The translations under genes and the position numbers were made by a program. This document shows positions 32,461 to 42,964 of a stretch of 64,000 bases of DNA, piece after piece. Positions within the stretch are counted from its first letter, which is position 1; each line of letters starts with the position of its first letter. Under the pieces are notes generated by a model. That model had not been told where the DNA came from. It did no database searches and was given only the letters and a program-made list of their open reading frames with translations. The stretch comes from Plotosus lineatus (lineage: Eukaryota; Chordata; Actinopteri; Siluriformes; Plotosidae). The stretch spans positions 466,001 through 530,000 of the forward strand of contig JALRMN010000025.1 of the NCBI GenBank assembly GCA_024760905.1, in the 5' to 3' direction.

Positions 32461-32999
32461 TGTCCAGAAAATGCTGAAGTTGCTCATGGGGAGAGGCGGT
32501 ATGACAGTGTGGCCATTAATGTTACCCCTGTCTTGGTACCCAAAAGTTGGTGTTCACCCCAGTAGATGAAAAGGGTAGCTTCCCTTCGCCTTCAGGTGGG
32601 GGGATGAGACCTGACTGTTATTTGTGCTTATGCACCAAGTGACAGTTCAGAGTAACCACCCTTCTTGGAGTCTTTAGGTGGTGTGTTGGAGAATGCTCTC
32701 ACAGGAGACTCAATTGTTTTCCTTGGAGACTTCAACGCCCATGGGAGCAACGATAGTGTGACCTGGAATTGTGTAATTGGTAGGTATGGCTTCTCCAGTC
32801 TGAACCCGAATGGTGTGTCATTGTTGGACTTCTGTGTTTGTCACAGGTTGTCTATCACAAACACCATGTTTGAACATAAGGGTGTCCATAAGTGCACTTG
32901 GCACCAGGATGCTCTAGGTCGCAGTTTGATGCTCAACTTTGTAGTCGTGTCACCGGACTTGTGGCCACATGTTCAGTACACTCGTGTGAAGAGTTCTTT
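32461..32999 (+). pseudogene. Rex1-like endonuclease part, inverted (unit A)
   Basis: Plus-strand APE endonuclease: CAYAPSDSSE (interrupted by a stop), LGDFNAHGSNDSVTWN (catalytic DFNAH), LLDFCVCHRLSITNTMF and KCTWHQDALGRSLMLNFVVV. Ends at LWPHVQYTRVKS. Confidence 0.85.
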
Positions 33000-33824
33000 T
33001 AATATGCATCAAAGCAAATAAAGATGGATCAGAAATCTAGCAACATCCTATAGCCATTATTTTGCATCTTAAACTGGCACAACAACTGAGCTCAGGCTGT
33101 GTCTTAAACACATCAGGTGATCTACAGTTGAATTCACAAGGGGAAATGTTATATTTTACAGAAAGCTTGAGGGATCATGGGAAATTTGGAATGTAGCCTA
33201 AAATCAAGACGTATAAAAAAGAGGGAAAATATTGAAATAATTTTAAAATCTTAAAATCACAGAATGAAATGAACAGAAGTAGTTTACTGAATGAAGCATT
33301 TGGATTATGATCTAAAGAGATTTTTATTTTATAATTTTTATAAAGCAACAGAAAAATTGTCATTACTAATTTTACAATTAAATGCCATATGTTCTTTAAA
33401 ATATCTGAATATGTACATATATTTTTGAGGTTAATAATAAAATTATTTAATATCCAGCTAAATGTTTCTTAAGTGTACATCTGTATTGAAGTCAGATGCA
33501 GCCATCAAACCACAAACATACCCGGTTCTGTTTTTGTTCATTTTCCAACCACGGCACTAACACATGGTATATTTTCAGACGTGACAGTGGTATCAGAACA
33601 GTGAAACCTCACATCTCCATGTCTGTTCTGTGGTTTCTCCACTTCTGATCATCTGAACCTTTCACACACGACCCACTCATTCATTTAATGACATTGTTTC
33701 TAATGATCTTGACATAATAAATTTTATATGATGGTTGCCGTGCAAAATTTAAACAGCATTCACATATAATATGAACAAATTATTAAATTAGTTGTATTTT
33801 GGCACAGATTAAAGTCACGTGGGT
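33000..33824. other. Unit A 3' flank, paralogous to 56421-57327
   Basis: No gene seen. It aligns closely with unit B 3' flank (gcatcaaagcaaataaa at both starts) up to the RTE boundary. Confidence 0.8.
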
Positions 33825-34130
33825 AATGCAGCCATGAGGTGGGGGGGCACTAACCAGTGTCTCTCCCCCTCATGTCGGTCCCAAGCCCGGAGAAATGCAG
33901 AGGGTTGTGTCAGGAAGGGCATCCGACGTAAAACCAATGCCAATATTTATGATGCAAATCAAAAGTATTACCTCCATACCGGATCGGTCGAGGCCGGGGT
34001 TAACAACGACCGCCATCAGTGCTGTCAATCAACAGGGTGCTGATGGAAATTGGACTACTGTTGGTCGAAGACGTCGAAGAAGGAGAGGTGGGAGGCGTGT
34101 CCGTAGGCAGAGAGAGAGAAGAGGAAAGGC

Positions 34131-34982
34131 ATGAGTCTAGGACTGAGAGTGGGGACTTTGAATGTTGGAACTATGCAAAGAAAAGGTAGAGAGCTGGCTG
34201 ACATGATGCAGAGGAGGAAGGTGGACATACTGTGTGTCCAGGAGACCAGGTGGAAAGGTAGCAAAGCTAAAAGCTTAGGAGCAGGGTTTAAGCTATTTTA
34301 TCACGGAGTGGATGGGAAGAGAAATGGAGTAGGAGTCATCTTGAAGGAGGAGTTTGTCAGGAATGTTCTAAAAGTGAAAAGGGTGTCAGACAGAGTGATG
34401 AGTCTCAAGTTAGAAATTGAAGGTGTAATGATCAATGTTGTTAGTGCTTATGCCCCACAGGCAGGATGTGAGCTAGAAGAGAAGGAGAGATTCTGGAGTG
34501 ACTTAGATGAAGTGATGCAGAGTACCACCAGAGGTGAAAGAGTGGTCATTGGTGCAGACTTCAATGGACATGTTGGTGCAGGCAACAGAGGGGACGAGGA
34601 AGTGATGGGCAGGTTTGGTATCCAGGACAGGAACGCAGAAGGACAGATGTTGATAGATTTTGCAAAATGGATGGAAATGGCTGTGGTGAATACTTTCTTC
34701 GAGAAGAAACAGGAGCATAGGGTGACTTATAAAAGCGGAGGTAGGAGCACACAGGTAGACTACATCTTGTGTAGGCGATGTGATTTGAAGGAAGTCAGTG
34801 ACTGCAAAGTCATAGTGGGTGAGAGTGTTGCCAAACAGCATAGGATGGTGGTGTGCAGGATGACTCTGATGGTGAGAAAGGTGAAAAAGGCAAAGGCAGA
34901 GCAGAAGACAAAGTGGTGGAAGCTGAAAAAGGAAGAGTGTCATGTTGTCTTCAAGGAGGAGTTGAAAAGAGAGAGAAAATGA
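34131..34982 (+). CDS. RTE endonuclease, best-preserved copy (no RT in frame)
   Basis: 283 codons from MSLGLRVGTLNVGTM. APE endonuclease motifs: CVQETRWKGSKA, SAYAPQAGCE, VIGADFNGHVGAG, RSTQVDYILCRR. It would cut target DNA for priming. The frame ends at a TGA just after the deletion joint near 34972, so it lacks RT. Mobile-element protein, not a host gene. Confidence 0.8.
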   Translation: MSLGLRVGTLNVGTMQRKGRELADMMQRRKVDILCVQETRWKGSKAKSLGAGFKLFYHGVDGKRNGVGVILKEEFVRNVLKVKRVSDRVMSLKLEIEGVMINVVSAYAPQAGCELEEKERFWSDLDEVMQSTTRGERVVIGADFNGHVGAGNRGDEEVMGRFGIQDRNAEGQMLIDFAKWMEMAVVNTFFEKKQEHRVTYKSGGRSTQVDYILCRRCDLKEVSDCKVIVGESVAKQHRMVVCRMTLMVRKVKKAKAEQKTKWWKLKKEECHVVFKEELKRERK

Positions 34983-34992
34983 TCTATACAGG

Positions 34993-36318
34993 TTGGCACA
35001 GCAGAGAAATAGAGATGGGAAGGACGTGCAGCAAGTTAGATTGATAAAGGACAGAGAGGGAACTGTATTGACTAATGACAGAAGTGTGCTGGGAAGATGG
35101 AAAGAGTACTTTGAAGAGCTGATGAATGAGGAAAATGAGAGAGAAAAAAGAGTAGAAGAGGTAACCATTAAGGAGCAGGATGTAGCAAAGATCAGTAAGG
35201 GTGAAGTGAGAAGGGCATTAAAGAGGGTGAAGAATGGAAAGGCAGTTGGTCCTGATGATATACCTGTGGAGGTATGGAAATGTCTAGGAGAGGTAGCAGT
35301 AGATTTTCTGACAAGAACATTCAACAAGGTACTAGAGAGTGAGCAGATGCCGGAGGAGTGGAGGAGAAGTGTGCTGGTGTCCATTTTTAAGAACAAGGGA
35401 GACGTGCAGAGTTGCAGCAACTACAGAGGGATAAAGTTGATGAGCCATACGATGAAGTTATGGGAAAGAATAGTGGAAGCTAGACTAAGGGCAGAGGTCA
35501 GCATTTGTGAACAACAGTTTGGTTTCATGCCAAGAAAGAGCACCACAGATGCAATGTTTGCCTTGAGGATGTTAATAGAGAAGTACAGAGAAGGTCAGAG
35601 GGAGCTACATTGTGCCTTTGTGGATCTGGAAAAAGCATATGACAGGGTGCCAAGAGAAGAACTGTGGTATTGCATGAGGAAGTCTGGAGTGGCAGAGAAG
35701 TATGTTAGAGTGGTGCAGGACATGTATGAGAGATGTAAGACAGCGGTGAGGTGTGCTGTCGGTGTGACCGACGAATTCAAGGTGGAGGTGGGACTGCATC
35801 AAGGGTCAGCTCTGAGCCCCTTCTTGTTTGCTATGGTGATGGACAGGCTGACAGACGAGGTGAGACAAGAATCTCCATGGACTATGATGTTTGCAGATGA
35901 CATCGTGATCTGCAGTGAGAACAGAGAACAAGTGCAGGAAAATCTAGAGAGGTGGAGGTATGCCCTGGAAAGGAGAGGAATGAAGGTTAGCCTCAGAAAA
36001 TCAGAATACATGTGTGTGAATGAGAAGGACCCAGGAGGAACGGTGATGTTACAGGGAGCAGAGATAACAAAGGTGGAGGATTTTAAGTACTTAGGCTCAA
36101 CAATCCAGAGCAATGGAGAGTGTGGAAAAGAGGTGAAGAAGCGTGTGCAGGCAGGCTGGAATGGTTGGAGAAAAGTATCCGGTGTGATGTGCGATAGGAG
36201 AGTGTCAGAAAGAATGAAGGGAAAAGTGGTAACAGACAGTTGGACAGACACTGTTGGTAACAAACAGGTAGACTACATCTTGTGTAGGCGATGTAATTTG
36301 AAGGAAGTCAGTCACTGA
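34993..36318 (+). pseudogene. RTE reverse transcriptase, 441 open codons
   Basis: From linker (DGKDVQQVRLIKDREG) through RT: GPDDIPVEVWK, NYRGIKLMSH, VDLEKAYDRVP, GLHQGSALSPFLF, FADDIVICSENREQV, GSTIQSNGECG. The C-terminal end is lost: at 36230 the frame enters the foreign joint and then endonuclease sequence (DYILCRRCN). Confidence 0.85.
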
Positions 36319-38322
36319 AAAAGGAAGAGTGTCAGGTTGTCTTCAAGGAGGAGTTGAAACAGGCTTTGGGTGGTCAGGAAGTGCTTCCAGATGACTGGAC
36401 AACTACAGCTAATGTGATCAGGGAGACAGGTAGGAGAATACTTGGTGTGTCATCTGGAAGGAAAGTAGATAAGGAGACTTGGTGGTGGAATGAGGAAGTG
36501 CAGGAGTGTGTACAAAGGAAGAGATTAGCTAAGAAGAAGTAGGACATTGAGAAAACCGAAGAGAGTAAACAGGAATACAGGGAGACACAGCGTAAGGCAA
36601 AGGTAGCAGTGTCAAAGGCCAAACAGAGCGCGTTTGGTGACTTGTATGCTCGGTTGGAAAGTAAGGAGGGAGAAAATGATTTATATAGGTTGGCACAGCA
36701 GAGAAATAGAGATGGGAAGGACGTGCAGCAAGTTAGATTGATAAAGGACAGAGAGGGAAATGTATTGACTGATGACAGAAGTGTGCTGGGAAGATAGAAA
36801 GAGTACTTTGAAGAGCTGATGAATGAGGAAAATGAGAGAGAAAAAAGAGTAGAAGAGGTGACTGTTGAGGAGCAGGATGTAGCAAAGATCAGTTAGGGTG
36901 AAGTGAGGAGGGCATTGAAGAGGATGAAGAATGGAAAGGAAGTTGGTCCTGATGACATACCTGTGGAGGTATGGAAGTGTCTAGGAGAGGTAGCAGTAGA
37001 GTTTCTGACAAGAACATTCAACAAGGTCCTTGAGAGTGAGCAGATGCTGGAGGAGTGGAGGAGAAGTGTGCTGGTGCCCATTTTTAAGAACAAGGGAGAC
37101 GTGCAGAGTTGCGGCAACTACAGAGGGATAAAGTTGATGAGCCATACGATGAAGTTATGGGAAAGAATAGTGGAAGCTAGACTAAGGGCAGAGGTCAGCA
37201 TTTGTGAACAACAGTTTGGTTTCATGCCAAGAAAGAGCACCACAGATGCAATGTTTGCTTTGAGGATGTTAATAGAGAAGTACAGAGAAGGTCAGAGGGA
37301 ACTACATTGTGCCTTTGTGGATCTGGAAAAAGCATATGACAGGGTGCCAAGAGAAGAACTGTGGTATTGCATGAGGAAATCTGGAGTGGCAGAGAAGTAT
37401 GTTAGAGTGGTGCAGGACATGTATGAGAGATGTAAGACAGTGGTGAAGTGTGCTGTCGGTGTGACAGAAGAGTTCAAAGTGGAGATGGGTCTGCATCAAG
37501 GGTCAGCTCTAAGCCCCTTCTTGTTTGCTATGGTGATGGACAGGCTGACAGACGAGGTGAGACAAGAATCTCCATGGACTATGACGTTTGCAGATGACAT
37601 TGTGATCTATAGTGAGAGCAGAGAACAAGTGCAGGAAAATCTAGAGAGGTGGAGGTATGCCCTGGAAAGGAGAGGAATGAAGGTTAGCCTCAGAAAATCA
37701 GAATACATGTGTGTGAATGAGAAGGACCCAGGAGGAACGGTGATGTTACAGGGAGCAGAGATAACGAAGGTGGAGGATTTTAAATACTTAGGCTCAACAA
37801 TCCAGAGCAATGGAGAGTGTGGAAAAGAGGTGAAGAAGCGTGTGCAGGCAGGCTGGAATGGTTGGATAAAAGTGTCCAGTGTCAGCAAGAATGAAAGGAA
37901 AAGTGTACAAGACGGTGGTGAGGCCAGCGATGTTGTATGGCTTAGAAACAGTGGCGCTGAGGAAAAGGCAGGAGGCAGAGCTGGAGGTAGCGGAGATGAA
38001 AACGTTGAGGTTCTCTCTGGGAGTAACGAGGATGGATAGGATCAGAAATGAGTATATCAGAAGGAAAGCCCATGTAAGATGTTTTGGAGACAAAGTCAGA
38101 GAGGCTAGATTGAGATGGTTTGGACATGTACAGAGGAGGGATAGTGAGTATATTGGCAGTAGGATGCTGAGGTTGGAACTACCAGGCAGAAGGCCTCGAG
38201 GAAGACCAAAGAAGAGATTTATGGATGTGGTGAAGGAAGACATGAAGGTCGTTGGAGTCAGAAAAGAAGATGCAGAGGACAGGGTGAGATGGAGGTGGAT
38301 GATTTGCTGTGGCGACCCCTGA
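36269..38322 (+). pseudogene. Second RTE ORF of the chimera
   Basis: Late endonuclease and linker in broken frames, then 378 open codons of RT (36903-38039) with GPDDIPVEVWK and FADDIVIYSESREQV. A frame change near 37880 moves the C-terminal part (HVQRRDSEYIGSRMLRLELP, ending MICCGDP, stop 38320-38322) to another frame. One of the longer RT frames in the window. Confidence 0.85.
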
Positions 38323-38349
38323 AGGGAGCAGCCAAAAGTAAAAGAAGAA

Positions 38350-39244
38350 TCAGTAGTAGTAGAAGTTGTTGTTGTTGTTGACTCAGTTGTTTAGAATCTG
38401 TGACCTCCAGAATAATATAAATGTTAATATTGACTAGATTCTAGCGCTGCATTGTCCATTTTTTGCAACAAAACATGTCTGTTCTGGGTATCGATTGTCT
38501 TTCTGAATGTCAAGCAGAGTAAATGAGTGTAAGGTAGATAAAGTCTGTTGGGTTTTTACACCTGAGCCTAGTGGCTCATCAGGCCGGTACTTATCCCCGG
38601 TTTCTGTTGCGTGGAGTGACCAGGAGTTTAGCTCCTTCTGGATGGGACGCTAGTCCATCACAGGTTACCTTCACAGTATATTTTACTGGTACCCATTTAT
38701 ACTGCTGGGTGAACAGAGGCACACTTGTGGTTAAGACCTTGCCCAGGGGTCTTAGCACAGTGAGGGTCTCAGTGGGATTCAAACTCACAACCTCCTGATC
38801 ATGAGCGCAGCACCCTAACTACTACACCACCAGCCCTACTCAGATAATGGAGTGTAACGATCTTTATTTACACATTCTCTTAACATCATATTAAATTCCA
38901 AGCATAAAAAGTAGAGTTTACGGTAGAAGCACCAGAATTCAGTGATTTAGCAGATCTCAGAGCACCACTCTTCAAGGAGAAGAAAACACTTTTTCAAAGT
39001 AAATCTCATTCAAATATTAAGAAAAATGATTTTCTGTGTGCACAATTTGAATAACACAGCTTCTGCTTTAAAGAATATGTGGAAGTTATTTGAAAACTGA
39101 GACTTAGAATGATGATGTCATCGAGGTGAAAGTTAATTTCATGTACAAATTATTGAATTTTGACATATTCATGCCGTTTATTGAGAGATTAGTGTTTGGG
39201 TTATGAAATGTCTTGATTGAAATTATTATCTGTGCAGTGAAAAG

Positions 39245-39289
<45 letters not shown>

Positions 39290-39452
39290 GCCATGAGTTT
39301 TTAAATATCCACACAGAAAATCTTTAACATTTAAGCTATCGGTCTGATTTTACACACAGATTTATTTGTCTTCTCCTTGAGGTGAAATTGGTAGAGCATT
39401 GATCTGATTTTTAGGTCATAAACTTTTCTCTTTTTTTATGATGATGTAAATA
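38350..39452 (+). other. Receptor unit B intron 1 start, paralogous to 58880-60010
   Basis: No exon seen. Contains the family C SINE and a (CA)n run at 39247-39287. The match to unit C is close over about 1.1 kb. Confidence 0.8.
38526..38840 (-). repeat. Family C SINE (unit B copy)
   Basis: Same insertion as 59069-59353. The right target repeat cagataatggagtg (38841) remains; the left one is partly deleted. Confidence 0.85.
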
Positions 39453-39470
39453 ATGATGTAAAGTCACATG

Positions 39471-39847
39471 TCTGTCTGCCTGTCTTCCTTTCAGCTTTTT
39501 CCCTTTTACTCGGGAGTCGCCACAGTGAATCATCTGATTCATACGTTTGATTTGGCAGAGGTTTTTACGTTGGATGCCCTTCCTGTCACAACCCTTTTTA
39601 GCAAGGGACAGAAACACGCTGACGACTTTGCAGCTACTCTTTACGAAAGTCAGCAATAGTTCTTTGACATGAACCTCTCACCATAGACAGTGACAGACAT
39701 GGCTCGCCTTTGATAACCCAGTTAGCTGCAATGGGGGGGACAGTGACAACCTTGTGGAGAGTGGGACTCGAACCCCCAACCTTTGGATCAGTGATCCAGC
39801 ACCCTATACCACTAGACCACCACTTCCCCTATTATACATATATACAC
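39471..39847 (-). repeat. Full-length family A SINE in unit B intron
   Basis: A perfect 18-bp target duplication, atgatgtaaagtcacatg, lies at 39453-39470 and 39848-39865. Complete head and tail; a short AT stretch lies at the head end. Confidence 0.93.
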
Positions 39848-40353
39848 ATGATGTAAAGTCACATGATGTTGTAAAAACACATTCCCAACCTCCAAGAAAA
39901 CTTTGTCCACTTTGGTTGTTTTATGACTTCCAGCGGTATGATTTTTAAAATTGTTTTCTTTTCAAAACTATTGTGTCCCTCCATCTGTACGTACATGTAG
40001 GAACCCTGCGGCGATATTAGATTTCCATTAAAGAAATCTCTCAATCCCATAAAACTTTCACACATCAAAAATGAAGGGCGGGGCATTTCATAATGTGATT
40101 TACAGTAAATTCATACAATAAATTCAGTGGTATCATTAAAATGATAAAAAAAAAAAAATGCTACACTGCACCATTCGTGTTCATATTTGTTCTACAAATC
40201 TGTTTTATACTGCATGATAACGTTCTGTCATCAGCTTATATCAGGAAAGGTTAGTTTTTGAGGAGCTCTGCTTTTAGGTTGTGTCTATAGTTTATATTAT
40301 TAATTCACTCTGACAGTTGCACACCAGTAAGTGCAACTTTCATCACTTCACTG

Positions 40354-40652
40354 AGGCGGCACTGTGGAATAATGGTTCACATGTCCACCTATCAGCAAGA
40401 AGTCCAGGGTTCGATTCCTATCTCAGGTGTGTCTGTGTGGCGTTTGCATGTTGACCCCGTGCTTGTGTGGGTTTCCTTCAGGTACTCCGGTTTCCTCCCA
40501 CAGTCCAAAAACATGCACACTAGGTTAATTGGCTGATCCAAATTGACTGTAAGTGTGAGCAGGAATAGTTGTGTGTTAACTGAGACGGGTGACAAACTAC
40601 CCACGACCCTAATGAGAAGTAATTAGAAAATGAATGAATGAGACTCCACTGA
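40354..40652 (+). repeat. tRNA-headed SINE with L2-like tail (V-SINE/HE1-like)
   Basis: Head ggcggcactgtggaataatg with box B gggttcgattcc, middle gtttgcatgttgaccccgtg, tail gaccctaatgagaagtaatt and gaatgaatgag. Confidence 0.75.
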
Positions 40653-40689
40653 GTCCCAGTGTGAGGTTCCATCACACCAGTGGGACTGA

Positions 40690-41880
40690 ATTGTTGTAAA
40701 ATGAATGTTCTGTTGCCAGATTCATTTTATTTTAGAATCTTAGACATTTTACTTCAAAAGCACATTATTTCATACCTATCTCCCTCCTATCCTCCCTGTG
40801 CTCATATAACTGAGGACCATCACAGAGTTTTTCCACATCTCTGTCAGAAAATACCACCTGCTCCTCATCCTACAAGCTCCAGTCACCATCTCTACTCTCT
40901 TTTCCCATCATCTTTCTCCATGTGGTCTGAGGTCATGCTTTTCATTTGGAGTCCATGTCGTAGCCACATTACAATCATTTTCTCTATCTTGCCTCAGGAG
41001 GTAACCATTCATCTCCTCGCTTCCGATTTTGATTTCAATGGTTTTATCTCTGCTCTTTCTAGTCGCACCTCATTCCTGATGTGATCCTGCCATTGGACAC
41101 AGAAGATTCTGCAAAAACAACTTTTGTGAAACTTTTGTGGTTTGATGTCTCCTTTTTTATCTTTCCTATTTCCAATCCATACAGAAAGATGGGTAGGCTG
41201 CAAAGCCGTCAGCGTGTTTCTGCCCCTTGCTAAAGGGTTGTGACAGGAAGGGCATCCGACGTAAAAACCCATGCCAAATCAAATGTGCAAATCAGATGAT
41301 TTGCTGTGGCGACTCTCAAGAACGGGAAACAGCCGAAAAGAAAAGAAGAAAGAAGAGACAGAAAGATGGGTAACACTAGGATCTTATACAGCTTCAGTTT
41401 GGTTCTCCCTGAGATGTTGTCTTTGCTCTGAATTCTTTTAAGTCTGATGAACATATCTCTCATCATACCACCTCCTTCTTTGCAAACTTTCACTCTGATA
41501 TGTGAATTCCGAGACATCCTTAATGTCCTGTGTCCAATTATAACCTTTGTTTCATCCTGTGCATTAATTCTTATGACTTTCCCTGATTGAGTTGGAATTG
41601 GCCCAATTGGCTTCTTCATTCATTTTAGTTATCCTGCGCTGAATTTGTTGTCTTGTGAAGGAGAGTAAAGCCACATCATTAGCAAAGTCGAGGTTGTGTA
41701 GTTTTGAGGTGAACACCACCTTGTTCTGTTCTTGCCTTCCCCAACTGTCAACATAATCAGGAACAACGGTCTTTGTTTATCCCTGGACTTTATCTCAAAC
41801 CACTTGCATACATCTCCCTCATCTTTCATGATACCCTGAGTGCCTTTATGGAATAATCTCACCAATTCACCAATTCAAAA
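40690..41880 (-). pseudogene. Non-LTR reverse transcriptase fragment, clade unclear
   Basis: Minus strand, C-terminal part of an RT: GKVIRINAQDETKVIIG, then KRIQSKDNISGRTKLKLYKI and LVLPIFL, the thumb-like K-x-K-LYK-x-LVLP motif. After a SINE insertion it continues AGSHQE.G and TIEIKIGSEE. No palm motif is preserved. Confidence 0.55.
41196..41357 (+). repeat. 5'-truncated family A SINE
   Basis: Only the last 160 bases, from ggctgcaaagccgtcagcg to ccgaaaagaaaagaagaaag. A perfect 15-bp target duplication, acagaaagatgggta, lies at 41181-41195 and 41358-41372. The tail is RTE-like (gaagaa) rather than (ACAG)n. Confidence 0.93.
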
Positions 41881-42266
41881 ATCAATGTGGTGAGAAAGGC
41901 TGAAATGTTGCTATGCAAATGGAAAGAAGTCTACTGAAAATATGCAAAGAAAAAAAAAAAGATGTAATTTTTGGTCTGCTGATTGAATTGCTTCATTGAG
42001 GACATTTAAAAAAAAAATAAAAATAATGAGGCTTCGGTCTGCATCTGCCGATTTTAAGTTTTGAACATTTTTCCGACCACAGAAGTGACACTTGATACAC
42101 TGTAAAACCTGATACTCAGTTGTGTTTCATCAACTTCCAACCTCCACCAGCTTTCAGACATATTTTATCTTAATAAAACATAAAAAATAACTAATTAAAA
42201 TAAATAAAACTAAATTAAGTTTAAAAAAAAAGACATATTACACAAAAACAAGTAAATTATGAATAC

Positions 42267-42470
42267 AAGCTCTGGCAAAAATTATGGAATCACTAGTCTT
42301 GGAGGATGTTCATTCAATTGTTTAATTTTGAAGAAAAAAGGCAGATCACAGACATGACACAAAACTAAAGTAATTTCAAATGGCAACTTTCTGGCTTTAA
42401 GAAACAATAAAAGAAGTAAAGAAAAAACAATGTGGTAGTCAGTCACAGTTAATATTTTAGCCCAAGCAGT
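42267..42470 (+). mobile_element. Tc1-like transposon end
   Basis: The start ctctggcaaaaattatggaa resembles a common Tc1-like terminus. The other end is not present. Confidence 0.45.
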
Positions 42471-42489
42471 GGGAATAAATTATATAATT

Positions 42490-42945
42490 ACTGAATTTTG
42501 ATTAAAGATAAAATACACACCCCTTATCACAACTAAAATACACACCTCAAATCACAGATAAAACAATAGAAATAAAAAACACCCATAAGCACAGGTACAA
42601 TACACACTCCCGAAACACACCCCCTAAAAACACAGATGAAATACACACCTCCAAAACACAGATAAAATACACCCCTGACCCCCGAGAAACAGAAAAAAAT
42701 AGACAAAAACCCTTAAAAGAGATAAAATAGACACCACAATATACAGATAAAATACAGGCACCGTTATCTGAAGACAAAATAAACATCCTTTTCACAGATA
42801 AAATACACACATGCCAATAAAATAGATAAAATTCACAGACCTATACAAAGGAAAAATACACAACCCTATACAAAGACAAAATACACACCCCTACACACAG
42901 ATAAAATACACACCCCAATACACACAAAAAATATATACCCCCATC
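42490..42945. repeat. Minisatellite of ~20-base units (agataaaatacacaccc)
   Basis: About twenty irregular copies of a unit near cacagataaaatacacaccc, with substitutions and length changes. Confidence 0.85.
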
Positions 42946-42964
42946 AGGCTGCCAACCACAACAA

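Larger units (their letters stand above)
30424..32999 (-). mobile_element. Rex1/CR1-like LINE with inverted 5' part (unit A)
   Basis: The RT half runs on the minus strand from about 32460 to a (CAT)n tail at 30424. The endonuclease half, 32461-32999, is on the plus strand. The word acactcgtgtgaagag occurs at the end of the endonuclease half (32983-32998) and, inverted, at 32444-32459, so the two halves were adjacent in the source. This is the product expected of twin priming. The same structure is in unit B. Confidence 0.85.
33825..38349 (+). mobile_element. Chimeric double RTE LINE replacing the unit B promoter and leader
   Basis: 5' UTR and endonuclease (33825-34972), joined after a deletion to linker and RT (34973-36230), then a 38-base unfamiliar joint (36231-36268), then a second RTE stretch from late endonuclease through RT to the 3' end (36269-38349). 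The left flank matches 57270-57327 and the right flank matches from about 58880, so 1.55 kb present in unit C is absent here. Confidence 0.85.

Noticed and set aside
34503..35420. 305-codon minus-strand frame rich in Ser/Leu/Cys
   Set aside because: Antisense shadow of the RTE endonuclease and RT; the same shadow recurs behind every RTE copy.
42490..42945. Possible CRISPR-like array
   Set aside because: Repeats are irregular and adjacent with no unique spacers, and the genome is clearly vertebrate.
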